From positions 1 to 50,175 of the forward strand of contig JALGVI010000051.1 in assembly GCA_029838215.1 (NCBI GenBank): a stretch of DNA of 50,175 nt. The letters are read 5' to 3'. A program made the position numbers and the translations under genes. Positions 8,577-17,153 of the stretch are shown here, piece after piece (the stretch's first letter is position 1; each line of letters opens with the position of its first letter). The notes beneath the pieces were generated by a model. The model did not search any database. It had not been told where the DNA came from and was given only the letters and a program-made list of their open reading frames with translations. The DNA comes from Candidatus Helarchaeota archaeon. Lineage in GTDB: Archaea > Asgardarchaeota > Lokiarchaeia > Helarchaeales > RDOG01.

Positions 8577-9248
8577 TTATTGTGAAACATCCCCCTTAAT
8601 AAGTATATTTAGTGCACCCACGGCAGAATCTGATGTAAAATCGGCATTAATCTTTTTATATAAATCAGGATAGAATCTGAATGGAGCCCCACCAACCACG
8701 ACCTTAATATCAGTTAAATTCTTGGCTTCAAGTTCGTCAACGATCTTTTTAATACCTAAAGCCGTGTTATACATCATCGCACTTACATAAATCCACTTTG
8801 CTCCTTCTTTTCGTGCAATTTTGACGAATTCTGAAGCTGTCACACCTACTCCAAGATCAATTACTTCAAATCCGTGAGCCTGTAAGAAAACCTTGACTAT
8901 CTCCTTGCCCAAGGCATGATGATCTTGAAAAATATTACCAATAATTACTTTATTCTTGCTTATTCTATCCGTGCCATTCTGAAGTGCCGATTTCTCGAGC
9001 TCGGGTTTCAGGAGCTTAAGGGCATCTTCAGCAATTTTTGTAGCCGCAAGTATTTGAAAAGCGGAAATTTGTTTGTACCCTTCTTCCTCAAATGATTGTA
9101 AATTGTCTAAAGTTTTTCCAATCACGTTTATCAGGATTTCTCGGGGAGGAACTTTATTTAGTCCTTTTCTTATGGCATCAAGAGCCTCTTTATACTTTCT
9201 AGACCTTGTAAGATTGAAAAACTCTTCATATAATCTATTAACTTCCAT
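8577..9248 (-). CDS. Corrinoid (B12-binding) methyltransferase protein
   Basis: This 223-residue protein has two parts: a helical cap domain (about 1-90) and a Rossmann-like B12-binding domain (about 98-215). The cobalt-ligand motif D-x-H-x-x-G is present as D109-H-H111-A-L-G114. Further B12-binding landmarks are FEVIDLGVGVTASEFV, YVSAMMYNT and VVGGAPF. This is the arrangement of MtaC/MtbC/MtmC-like corrinoid carriers that shuttle a methyl group between two methyltransferases. I chose ATG 9248 because GGGAGAA sits 7-8 bases upstream; a longer in-frame start at 9299 would overlap the preceding gene. The partner that demethylates or remethylates the corrinoid is presumably the URO-D protein downstream. 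Confidence 0.9.
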   Translation of the reverse strand: MEVNRLYEEFFNLTRSRKYKEALDAIRKGLNKVPPREILINVIGKTLDNLQSFEEEGYKQISAFQILAATKIAEDALKLLKPELEKSALQNGTDRISKNKVIIGNIFQDHHALGKEIVKVFLQAHGFEVIDLGVGVTASEFVKIARKEGAKWIYVSAMMYNTALGIKKIVDELEAKNLTDIKVVVGGAPFRFYPDLYKKINADFTSDSAVGALNILIKGDVSQ

Positions 9249-9277
9249 TTTTTTTCTCCCAATAATGCTTCTATAAT

Positions 9278-9616
9278 CTAATCTGTAATGAAATTCCAAA
9301 TTGCCTTGACTTTTTCTTCTATGAGTGAATCGCTTGGAAGAAGATCCGGTGAAAACTTGATCAAGATGCTTTGTTTACCATTAAGATAAAGTCTTAGTGT
9401 TCCTGTTTCTCCTTTAATATCCAATTCGTCTAATCCCAAGTCAAAGCCTATATCTGATCTGGCTTTATTAATAGCTTTAAAGATTCTTTTCAATCGTCCG
9501 CTTTCGCTAAAATCGTGATACTTGACTTCAATTCCGTCATAAATGGCTAAACCTTCTACTTCAAGTAAATCCCTGATTGATTCTACTGCTTCCTCAAAAT
9601 TGTTGACAATACTCAT
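9278..9616 (-). CDS. Small operon protein of unknown function
   Basis: About 112 residues, soluble, alpha/beta. An N-terminal helix (NNFEEAVESIRDLLEVEG) is followed by alternating strands (LDELDIKGETGTLRLYLNG, QSILIKFSPD) and a final helix (IEEKVKAIWNFI). I do not recognise the family; the strand-helix alternation is reminiscent of roadblock/longin-size folds but that is weak. ATG 9616 is preferred over the GTG at 9631. It lies between the longin-like gene (28 bases upstream) and the corrinoid gene (29 bases downstream) on the same strand. A role in the same methyl-transfer or sensing process is inferred from context alone. Confidence 0.7.
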   Translation of the reverse strand: MSIVNNFEEAVESIRDLLEVEGLAIYDGIEVKYHDFSESGRLKRIFKAINKARSDIGFDLGLDELDIKGETGTLRLYLNGKQSILIKFSPDLLPSDSLIEEKVKAIWNFITD

Positions 9617-9643
9617 GAAAATCGATCTCACTGATTAATTTTT

Positions 9644-10420
9644 TCAAGTTTGCTTAATTGCTTCCTCGACTGCATCTCTTGTCGTGCCAATAATTCCAAT
9701 CTTGGTGCCGTTTGTTTGCTTCAAGGCCATGTGGAATTTCAACGTTTTTCCGATGAAGTAAGAATTTGAACTGTTTAAAAGAAGTTTTTCTAAAGAAACG
9801 AGCATTGGAATCAGGCTTTGAAGAGTTCTATTCAAATAAGGCGAAGAAATAAACACCTGAATTTCAAAGTCATCAAGGCTATCGTTAACATAGGTTTGAA
9901 TACCATTTTCTTGGGATTCAATTACGGTCAAAGATAATATTTCGGGATTCTTGAAAATGTCCTTGACTTTAAGTTCGTAATGTTTGGCTTCCCAAGTTAT
10001 AATGCGTGCCGATATTTTCTTCTCGCCTCTTTGGCAGATCATCGACAAAGTGGGTAAAAACGGCTTGAAAAACGAATGATTACCTCTCCAATTCTTGATA
10101 TCCTTTTCTGTATAATGGTCCAAAAATGCATCATTTAGATGCTGAAAAAGAATCCGTATTTCGTCCAACGGAACTCTTGAATCATGTAGAATTATAATGG
10201 AAAATTCTGAGCTCTTACAAGAATATGAAAAAGACAGTTTAGATAATTGAATTGATTGAATTTCTCCAACTTCTTCTAACTCTGTAGAAAAAGACCGAAC
10301 TGCTTCAAGATATCCGGAAACAAGTGATCCACTATCTCCCAAATCACGCAAGGAAAATAATAACGTGCCACCCGTCTTAATAAACAGGACGTTGTGGATT
10401 AAAGTTTCCGAATCTGCCAT
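9644..10420 (-). CDS. Longin-like domain protein
   Basis: This 258-residue protein begins with a pattern I read as a longin-like (SNARE-longin/Mon1-type) domain over residues 6-105. A strand NVLFIKTGGTLLFSL is followed by a long helix (SLVSGYLEAVRSFSTEL), three strands (IQSIQLSKLSFSYS, FSIIILHDS) and a terminal helix (EIRILFQHLNDAFLDHY). The same spacing occurs in the cytosolic tail of the giant surface protein at 44641-48765 (YLLIVFKDSGLNIYNYS, ELMGGFLTAVNLF). The C-terminal half (about 130-258) is a second alpha/beta region with no assignment. Longin domains in eukaryotes act in vesicle tethering and GTPase regulation; its place at the head of a corrinoid-methyltransferase operon is unusual. 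The fold call is by eye. Confidence 0.6.
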   Translation of the reverse strand: MADSETLIHNVLFIKTGGTLLFSLRDLGDSGSLVSGYLEAVRSFSTELEEVGEIQSIQLSKLSFSYSCKSSEFSIIILHDSRVPLDEIRILFQHLNDAFLDHYTEKDIKNWRGNHSFFKPFLPTLSMICQRGEKKISARIITWEAKHYELKVKDIFKNPEILSLTVIESQENGIQTYVNDSLDDFEIQVFISSPYLNRTLQSLIPMLVSLEKLLLNSSNSYFIGKTLKFHMALKQTNGTKIGIIGTTRDAVEEAIKQT

Positions 10421-10494
10421 GACGAAAACCTTCCTTGTACCAATAATGATCTTGAAATTGGCATCATATTAATCTGATCTATTAAAATCACCGA

Positions 10495-10516
10495 GTGGTC
10501 ATTTGTGTGGTCATTT
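10495..10516. repeat. Tandem GTGGTCATTT repeat, possible operator
   Basis: The 10-mer GTGGTCATTT occurs twice, separated by GT, so that the copies start 12 bases apart. It sits directly upstream of the hflX TATA box in the divergent promoter region between the longin-like operon and hflX. A regulator binding here could control either direction. Confidence 0.4.
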
Positions 10517-10524
10517 TCGAAAGA

Positions 10525-10531
10525 TTTTAAA
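10525..10531 (+). promoter_or_regulatory. Candidate TATA box for hflX operon
   Basis: TTTTAAA preceded by the purine-rich CGAAAGA (BRE-like) ends 30 bases before the ATG at 10561. Initiation would fall within a few bases of the start codon, consistent with a leaderless transcript. Confidence 0.45.
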
Positions 10532-10560
10532 CTCAGAAAATCGTCTATCTTTATGATCGC

Positions 10561-11730
10561 ATGTCAAATTCTACTGCAATTCTCGTGTATTTAAAAACAA
10601 ACGTTCACGATCACTGGAACTTTCTTCTACACTTGGCAGAGTTGAAGAATCTTTCCCGCACGTTAGGTTATGATGTAATTGACACGATCGTTCAGACTCG
10701 TATCAAGCCAACGTCTTCTTTTCTCATTGGAAAGGGAAAACTGAAAGAATTGCAGGAGATCATTCAGTCCAAGGACATACAAGTCGTCATTTTCTATCAA
10801 GTTTTAAGCTCAAAACAAAAGTTGAACCTAAAACGAGCTCTTTCCACTTTATGGGATGTCGAAGTCTTCGATCGTCATGAATTAGCATTAAAAATCTTCG
10901 AACAACAGGCAACGGATAAATTATCGAAAATACAAATTCAAATGGCAACCCTTAGAAAAGAATTTCCATTTCATAAGCTTCGTGCATCTATAAAATATCA
11001 CGAGGCAGGACGAACAGGAGTTGGACGACATGGGGCTGGAGAGTATCCGTTTCATTCAAAAGTGAAAAGTATGAACAAAAGAATCTCCAATTTACAACAT
11101 CAAATCAGTATAATGAAGAAGAAAAAATTGGAGAACCTCCAAAAACGAAAAAAAATATTGCACGGTGGAAAAATCGTTTGTATATGCGGTTTCTACAACG
11201 CAGGAAAAACTACGCTTTTTAATGCCTTGACAGGTCTTGAAAAACCCGTATCGGATCGCCCCTTTACAACTTTATCAAGTAAATATGCACGGAGTCTAAA
11301 AAATAGCTCAAGCCTTATGTTCGTTGATACTATCGGATTTATCCTGAATTTTGATATTTCGCTCATTGAAAGCTTCCAGCTCAACGTGATGGACATGGTC
11401 AATGCAGACCGCGTTCTTTTGCTAACCAGTCTTGAAGATGAAGAACACCTCTTAAAGATGAAACTAAGATACGGATTAAAAACGCTATCGCGTTTGGGAG
11501 TTGAGCATGATAAAATTCTCCTCGTCTTTAACAAGCTAGATCTTCTTCAAAAGACGCTATCTTTGGGACAAAAACTTGACGAAATTGGAAAATTAAATAT
11601 TGATCTTCCGTGGATAGTTATCTCTGCGAAAAAACGTGTTAATTTAAATCAGTTAATTTCCTTAATAGAAAATGGCAAGCGAGATTTGGCTTTACAAGCT
11701 TCAATGGAGTTGAGTGAATGGCATCCGTGA
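10561..11730 (+). CDS. hflX: HflX-family GTPase
   Basis: This 389-residue protein has the HflX-specific N-terminal domain (about 1-200; SSFLIGKGKLKELQEII near 52, EVFDRHELALKIF, and the glycine-rich linker RTGVGRHGAGEYP near 151). A TRAFAC GTPase domain follows: G1 GFYNAGKTT at 210-218, a Thr of G2 in FTTLSS, G3 DTIGF at 256-260, and G4 NKLD near 326. HflX binds the large ribosomal subunit and rescues or splits stalled ribosomes. A basic helical stretch (KSMNKRISNLQHQISIMKKKK) leads into the G domain. The stop codon overlaps the next gene by 13 bases, so translation is coupled to the VWA protein. Confidence 0.92.
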   Translation: MSNSTAILVYLKTNVHDHWNFLLHLAELKNLSRTLGYDVIDTIVQTRIKPTSSFLIGKGKLKELQEIIQSKDIQVVIFYQVLSSKQKLNLKRALSTLWDVEVFDRHELALKIFEQQATDKLSKIQIQMATLRKEFPFHKLRASIKYHEAGRTGVGRHGAGEYPFHSKVKSMNKRISNLQHQISIMKKKKLENLQKRKKILHGGKIVCICGFYNAGKTTLFNALTGLEKPVSDRPFTTLSSKYARSLKNSSSLMFVDTIGFILNFDISLIESFQLNVMDMVNADRVLLLTSLEDEEHLLKMKLRYGLKTLSRLGVEHDKILLVFNKLDLLQKTLSLGQKLDEIGKLNIDLPWIVISAKKRVNLNQLISLIENGKRDLALQASMELSEWHP

Positions 11731-13577
11731 GTGATCATCGAGATTATGAGATAGAGGATACTGTCATACTTATCGATGCAAGCCGAAGCATGGCACGTAA
11801 AGACTTCATCCCACAAGAACCTCGTATAAATGCAATCAAACCCGCTTTAATCGAATGGGTAAAGAGAAAAAATCGCATTGATGCTGCGGATAATTATGCC
11901 GTTGTCCGCTTTGGTTCTGAAGCCGAGCTATTGGTAGATTATACAAACGATATCGAAACGGTAATTAATGCAATTCAAAACCTGCGAATCGGGGGACAAA
12001 CCAATCTCGGAGAAGGATTTGCAACAGCATTACAGGTAATTATAAAAAAAATGCAGAAAGCAGGGGACACGCAGAGCGGAGGCAATGTAAATCGCCTGCT
12101 CATCGTTTCTGATGGCAAGCCAAAACTTGATATAAGGGACCCCATTGAGTTGGCGAAAGCCGCTGCCGAATTAGGTATCATAATTGATGCAATCGAAATC
12201 TCCTCTTTTGTTCAGAAATCGAGTTTTGCGGGTGTTTTGGAATCAATGACTGTACTAGGCGAGTATTATCACGTCACGACAACAAAAATGTTGGATCTTG
12301 CCATTCGGTCATTACTTCATAAAAAAGACGTTTTTGAATTGAAAAAAACAATTCCAAGGTTATCACTGATAGCGGCTGATACACTCGATTTAACGATTCT
12401 TTCGGAAGAGATGAAGCGAAAAGTAGAAGAACTGAAAGGAGTGAAGCTTGACAGGTGTGCAATATGCCGTTCTGATCATGTAAAAGAATATGGACCCGAA
12501 ACTATTCGTCTTTGTTTCTATTGTAAAACACCCGTCCACGCATATTGTGCTGATCAGTGGGCAAAAGAGAGTAAGATGAAAGAAGCAGGTGTATTTCGCT
12601 GTCCGCATTGCCTATTTCTATTAAAAATCCCAATAATTGATGAACGAGCCAAACAAGATGAGATGACGGAAGATAGTTCGGTTCAAGCTCCCGACATTTC
12701 ATCACCGAGCAAACCACAAAGGTCTGAGAGTTCATCCGATGATGCAGCTCAACAAGAAAAAACCGTTTCTCAAGCAAAAACCGCCAAAGTTGGGGATTTC
12801 ATCATTGATGGCGATAAACTCAAGTTAAAAACCGCGATACGCGGCGAAGAAAAATTGATTTTCTTAAACTGGGAACGCTTTGGAGATGACAGTTGCCGCT
12901 GTTATCTCATGGCAGATGGCGAAGAACAACCACTCTGCAAGGAATTTAAACCGATAATTAACTGGTCTGGTCTGACTTGTACTGGCTTTCTCATTAAAGA
13001 TCCCGTTGGGTGGTTTACACGAAAAGCCGATCCTAATTACGGACTATTCATACTTGATTTAAATGGTTTAGAAGAATGGTGTGAAAGCGTCCTAGCTGAC
13101 ATAACCTCCATCAGAAGAATCATCAAGGAACACCCTGAAATCTCATTTGGTTCAGACCGCTTGACTGATTTTCAGTTTGAAGCAAATGTAAGTTTTGCAG
13201 AACCGGTGGACGCATCTGACCGCAACACGTTAGATGGTAATCTTCTAATGGGTGCAAAAACCTACATCAACCTGTTTGATGAGACAATAAAAGCATCGAT
13301 GTCGGCTGATATGCCCAAAAGACACGCTGGACCGCAAGCCGTGCAGCCATCAGCTGTCAATAGAGCCGGGGCTCCAACATCTTCTGTTGCTTCAGGATCA
13401 TCGATGGCTTCATCATTTGCTAAACAACTACAAAACGTGAAGCAAGTCCCGTTAGATCGCTTAGCCAGCCAATTAGGCATAAACGAGAGAGATCTGGCCA
13501 AGCAATTGATGCTACTAATCAAGAAAGGAGAATTACCTGGATTCTTCTTGCGTGATGGCAAGTTAATGAAAAAATAA
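11718..13577 (+). CDS. VWA-domain protein with PHD/RING-like zinc module
   Basis: This is a 619-residue multidomain protein. Residues 13-200 form a von Willebrand A domain with an intact MIDAS: D20-x-S22-x-S24 (DASRS), T95 in QTNLGEG and D132 in SDGKP. Residues 247-298 carry eight zinc ligands in C4HC3 order: C247, C250, C266, C269, H274, C277, C295, C298. The spacing (x2, x15, x2, x4, x2, x17, x2) fits PHD and is close to RING variants. A Ser/Pro-rich linker (310-350), an uncharacterised globular region (355-500), an Ala/Ser-rich linker and a winged-helix-like end (VPLDRLASQLGINERDLAKQL) follow. VWA plus a treble-clef zinc module recalls eukaryotic Ssl1/p44 of TFIIH, but that is only an architectural parallel. 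It is translationally coupled to hflX. Confidence 0.8.
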   Translation: MASVSDHRDYEIEDTVILIDASRSMARKDFIPQEPRINAIKPALIEWVKRKNRIDAADNYAVVRFGSEAELLVDYTNDIETVINAIQNLRIGGQTNLGEGFATALQVIIKKMQKAGDTQSGGNVNRLLIVSDGKPKLDIRDPIELAKAAAELGIIIDAIEISSFVQKSSFAGVLESMTVLGEYYHVTTTKMLDLAIRSLLHKKDVFELKKTIPRLSLIAADTLDLTILSEEMKRKVEELKGVKLDRCAICRSDHVKEYGPETIRLCFYCKTPVHAYCADQWAKESKMKEAGVFRCPHCLFLLKIPIIDERAKQDEMTEDSSVQAPDISSPSKPQRSESSSDDAAQQEKTVSQAKTAKVGDFIIDGDKLKLKTAIRGEEKLIFLNWERFGDDSCRCYLMADGEEQPLCKEFKPIINWSGLTCTGFLIKDPVGWFTRKADPNYGLFILDLNGLEEWCESVLADITSIRRIIKEHPEISFGSDRLTDFQFEANVSFAEPVDASDRNTLDGNLLMGAKTYINLFDETIKASMSADMPKRHAGPQAVQPSAVNRAGAPTSSVASGSSMASSFAKQLQNVKQVPLDRLASQLGINERDLAKQLMLLIKKGELPGFFLRDGKLMKK

Positions 13578-13590
13578 CAAAAAATAAAAT

Positions 13591-14328
13591 TCATTCTTTT
13601 AATAAAACCATGTCTTGTGAATGAGTTTCCAAATCTAGCATCGCCATGTAAGAACGACCACAGCAATGCAGTTTTTTTTCCAGTTTTCGACCATTTAGGT
13701 TCATATAATCCATTAAATAACGTTTTTGACAGGATGGACAGATAAATACGTCTCTAAAAGTCATCTTCATGTCAAGATCCCATGGATCAAACAATTTCGA
13801 GCGAATCTTAAGTTGCGCCATAGAATCTATTGTCCAAAAACGAAAAATTTGTTTTGCAGTCAATTCCTTTAATTGAAATTTTAATGGTCTCGTTAGCCAA
13901 AAATATTTCTTTTTAACAGGCAAACGCATGTAATGATGATCCCAAGCCACCACGGCAAGTATGATCTCATCTCTCTTAGAGCGAGGTTCAAATACCTGAC
14001 TCCAATGATGCCCCTTGTCGTAAATCAAGTATTTCACGTGGTCCTTCTCGTCTAAAAACACGAAAAAGGCATGATAATCGTGTTTATGCGGAGGAAATTT
14101 CTGAAAATTGTAAAAAAGAAGAAATTGAATGCAAGTCTCGCCAAGATGCGGATTTTTAAGGATTCGAAAAAAAAGGAACTCACCACTGTTAGGATTTGGG
14201 TTACCGCAAAGAGCGCGACGTAAATACAACTTAAAATTTGGAAAATTTAAATCAGAAATGGCTTTTCTATCATGCGAAATTTCGTAATCTTGTTTGGCAA
14301 CGGAGTAGGAGCGTGTCATTCCAATCAT
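13591..14328 (-). CDS. Unknown protein with C-terminal zinc-ribbon-like cysteines
   Basis: This 245-residue soluble protein is rich in aromatic and basic residues. A middle stretch of histidines (FPPHKHDYHAFFVF, KGHHWSQVF, WDHHYMRLP) precedes a Cys-containing end, with CPSC near residue 200 and HCCGRSYMA near 223. Together these could form one zinc site. I recognise no family. It converges with the VWA gene, 13 bases between stops, and is read away from the glycerol-3-phosphate operon. Residue composition and length argue for a real gene; ATG 14328 and ATG 14319 are both possible starts. Confidence 0.6.
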   Translation of the reverse strand: MIGMTRSYSVAKQDYEISHDRKAISDLNFPNFKLYLRRALCGNPNPNSGEFLFFRILKNPHLGETCIQFLLFYNFQKFPPHKHDYHAFFVFLDEKDHVKYLIYDKGHHWSQVFEPRSKRDEIILAVVAWDHHYMRLPVKKKYFWLTRPLKFQLKELTAKQIFRFWTIDSMAQLKIRSKLFDPWDLDMKMTFRDVFICPSCQKRYLMDYMNLNGRKLEKKLHCCGRSYMAMLDLETHSQDMVLLKE

Positions 14329-14422
14329 TGAATCCGGTTCGTTATATTCAGATACTTATATTTTGAAATATTAATTTATAACATGTCCGACATACTAAAA
14401 TAAAAAAGGACTTGAGCGCCAC

Positions 14423-15883
14423 ATGAAAGATGTTGTAATAATAGGTGCGGGAATAACTGGTTGCTCGACTGCTCGGAATTTGGCTCGCTTTGAACTGGAT
14501 ACACTCGTCTTAGACGCCGCTGCGGACGTTTCTGCTGGTACAACGAAAGCGAATTCGGGCATCATACATGCCGGTTATGGCACGAAACCGGGAACCCTAA
14601 AAGCCAGGCTAAACGTTTTATCTCAACCAATGTTTGATAAGGTTTGTGCTGAATTGGGAGTTCCTTTCAAGAGGATTGGCTCACTTGTCGTGTCCATCCA
14701 AGAGAATGGCTTGAAAACATTAGAACAGCTCCAAGCCCAGGGAAACGAAAATGGCGTTTTTACAGAAATCATAACAGATCCTGAAGTCATTCGCACGATG
14801 GAACCGAGCCTGTCCGAAAACGTAAATGGAATTCTTTTTGCACCACGCGCTGCAATAGTTTCTCCTTATGAATTAGCAATCGCAATGGCTCAAAATGCAG
14901 CAATGAATGGCGTGAAATTTCAATTTAATGCCGAGGTCACGGCTATTGATAAAAAAACGGACTACCTCGTGGTGAAACATTCAGGCGGTACCGTGGAAGC
15001 TCGATTCGTGTTGAATTGCGCGGGAGTTCATGCAGATGACGTGTCAAGGATGGTGGGTCTGGATTATTTCAAGATCATGCCACGTCGTGGTGAATACGTC
15101 CTTTTTGATAAGCATGCTTTCAACATAAATCACACGCTTTTTTCACTTCCGAGTAAAAATACGAAAGGTGTTTTGATCGGACCGACAACGGGAGACACCG
15201 TGTACGTGGGTCCTAATGCCGAAAACATAGAAGATAAAGAAGACACTTCAACTACAAGAAGAGGATTGGATTTCATCCTGAAAAGTGCAAGAATGATGGT
15301 GCCAACGCTCCCAATCAAGCAGGTCATACGTAGTTATGCAGGTCTTCGACCCGTATCGGATACTAATGATTTTATTATTGAGACCACGGACGTGCCGGGC
15401 TTTATTAACGTTGCAGGAATTCAATCTCCTGGATTATCTGCATGTTTGGCTATTGCTGAGATGGTCACGAGCATTCTTCAAGATTGTGGATGTAAAATGC
15501 AGCCTAATAAAGGATTTAACCCACACAGACCCCGGTGGTCACATTTTGCTAATCTATCCCATGAGGAAATGGATGAATTGGTGAAAAAAAATCCTCAATT
15601 TGGTCGTGTTGTCTGTCGCTGCGAAACGGTTACTGAAGGCGAGATTGTTAAATCGTTACAAGGTCCAATAGGTGCAACGACTCTCGATGGCGTGAAATTC
15701 AGGACGCGTGCAGGCATGGGTCGATGCCAAGGCGGTTTTTGCACCTCTCGCGTGATAAAGATAATCGAACGAGAACTCAAGATACCGCTTGAAAAAATCA
15801 CGAAAAATGGACCAAGATCGCCCTTATTCATGGGAAGGACAAAAGAAATTCTGAAGGAGGAAAAGACCGATGAAGATAATTGA
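14423..15883 (+). CDS. glpA: FAD-dependent glycerol-3-phosphate dehydrogenase with BFD-type [2Fe-2S] domain
   Basis: This 486-residue protein has an N-terminal FAD-binding Rossmann motif (VVIIGAGITGCSTARNLAR, residues 4-22) and the DAO-type substrate domain (NSGIIHAGYG, LNCAGVHADDVSRM, RSYAGLRPVSD). The last 100 residues hold a BFD-like iron-sulfur domain with four cysteines in the order CRC and CQGGFC. This is the GlpA architecture. It oxidises sn-glycerol 3-phosphate to dihydroxyacetone phosphate and passes electrons to partner subunits. The next two genes overlap it by 14 bases and each other by 4, forming a tight operon. Presence of a G3P enzyme is relevant to the membrane-lipid stereochemistry question in Asgard archaea, though catabolism is the simpler reading. 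Confidence 0.92.
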   Translation: MKDVVIIGAGITGCSTARNLARFELDTLVLDAAADVSAGTTKANSGIIHAGYGTKPGTLKARLNVLSQPMFDKVCAELGVPFKRIGSLVVSIQENGLKTLEQLQAQGNENGVFTEIITDPEVIRTMEPSLSENVNGILFAPRAAIVSPYELAIAMAQNAAMNGVKFQFNAEVTAIDKKTDYLVVKHSGGTVEARFVLNCAGVHADDVSRMVGLDYFKIMPRRGEYVLFDKHAFNINHTLFSLPSKNTKGVLIGPTTGDTVYVGPNAENIEDKEDTSTTRRGLDFILKSARMMVPTLPIKQVIRSYAGLRPVSDTNDFIIETTDVPGFINVAGIQSPGLSACLAIAEMVTSILQDCGCKMQPNKGFNPHRPRWSHFANLSHEEMDELVKKNPQFGRVVCRCETVTEGEIVKSLQGPIGATTLDGVKFRTRAGMGRCQGGFCTSRVIKIIERELKIPLEKITKNGPRSPLFMGRTKEILKEEKTDEDN

Positions 15884-17153
15884 AGAAGACGTGGTGATAA
15901 TCGGCGGTGGTCCGGCGGGACTCGCAGCAGGCATTACAGCAAAAGAAAAAGGCGTGGACCCCCTCATTCTCGAACGAGACTTTGAACTCGGTGGCATTCT
16001 CCATCAATGCATCCATAATGGATTCGGCTTGAAGACGTTCAAGGAAGAACTGACAGGACCTGAATATGCACAAAGATACATGAACCGAGTTAAGGAGATG
16101 GGAGTCCGATTCAAGCTCAACACGATGGTTCTCGAAATAACCCGTAATCTTGAAGTTTTTGCAATTAATGACGTTGATGGCATCTTCAAGATCAATGCAC
16201 GTGCAATAATCCTAGCAATGGGATGCCGAGAACGAACGCGAGAATCTTTAAACATTCCTGGATTCCGCCCTGCAGGCATATACACGGCAGGACTCGCACA
16301 ACGCCTCGTTAACATCGAAGGCGTCATTCCCGGACGACGAATAGTAATCCTCGGCTCCGGCGATATCGGAATGATAATGGCCCGACGACTGACTTTGGAA
16401 GGTTGCAAGGTGGAAGCAGTCGTGGAAATCATGCCTTATCCAAATGGATTGATCAGGAATCTCGTGCAATGCCTTCATGATTTCGACATTCCGCTTCTCT
16501 TGAGTCACACGATAATAAAAATTCATGGAAAGGAGCGAGTCACTGGAGTAACAATGGCTGAAGTTGGGAAAGATTGGAACCCAATAGCAGGCACGGAAAA
16601 ATTCATTGAGTGCGACACGGTCCTATTCTCCGTCGGTCTAATTCCGGAAAATGAACTCTCATTACAAGCAGGCATAAAGCTTAATGATCGCACCCGAGGA
16701 CCGATCGTAAATGAGCTGCTTGAAACTTCAATTCCGGGTATTTTTGCGTGCGGGAACGTATTGCAGGTTCATGATATCGTGGATAATGTGACCGAAGAAG
16801 CCGTCCGCGCAGGCAAGTCTGCAGCAGAATTCGTCAAATCAGAACCGAAAAAGCCCAAACACCAGCTCCATTGTTGGTCCGGCAGGAATATCTCTTTCGT
16901 CGTGCCACAATTGATCGATCAAGATGCTTTCATGGAAGGAGCAGAGTTTCACATGAGGGTCCGCGAGCCGGAAGATGATGTCACCGTGCAGATTAAATCA
17001 GGAGACACAATGCTCTACAAGAGAAAAGTCAGGTTCGCCCGTCCAGGTGAGATGATCATTCTCAAGACACCAAAGATCAAGGAAGCCATTCAAACGGAAA
17101 ACTTGATCTTCGAGGTAGTTCCAACAGAGAAACAGGAGGAAATAAAAGCATGA
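15870..17153 (+). CDS. FAD/NAD(P)-dependent oxidoreductase, partner of GlpA
   Basis: This 427-residue two-dinucleotide-domain flavoprotein has an FAD motif GGGPAGLAAG near residue 12, and MGCRERTRESLNIPG near 117. An NAD(P)-type Rossmann motif (VILGSGDIGMIMARRL) follows near 155, and the C-terminal FAD contact reads IPGIFACGNVLQVHDIVD. It matches the NAD(FAD)-dependent dehydrogenases found next to glycerol-3-phosphate dehydrogenases and in OoxA/HcnB-type opine or glycine oxidases. Its likely role is to pass electrons between GlpA, the small cysteine protein that follows, and NAD or a quinone. The gene begins inside the end of glpA with AGGAGG-like sequence (gaaggagg) upstream, so translation is coupled. 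Confidence 0.9.
   Translation: MKIIEEDVVIIGGGPAGLAAGITAKEKGVDPLILERDFELGGILHQCIHNGFGLKTFKEELTGPEYAQRYMNRVKEMGVRFKLNTMVLEITRNLEVFAINDVDGIFKINARAIILAMGCRERTRESLNIPGFRPAGIYTAGLAQRLVNIEGVIPGRRIVILGSGDIGMIMARRLTLEGCKVEAVVEIMPYPNGLIRNLVQCLHDFDIPLLLSHTIIKIHGKERVTGVTMAEVGKDWNPIAGTEKFIECDTVLFSVGLIPENELSLQAGIKLNDRTRGPIVNELLETSIPGIFACGNVLQVHDIVDNVTEEAVRAGKSAAEFVKSEPKKPKHQLHCWSGRNISFVVPQLIDQDAFMEGAEFHMRVREPEDDVTVQIKSGDTMLYKRKVRFARPGEMIILKTPKIKEAIQTENLIFEVVPTEKQEEIKA

Noticed and set aside
8577..9299. Longer start for the corrinoid protein at 9299
   Set aside because: It would overlap the previous gene by 22 bases. The ATG at 9248 has a strong Shine-Dalgarno sequence.
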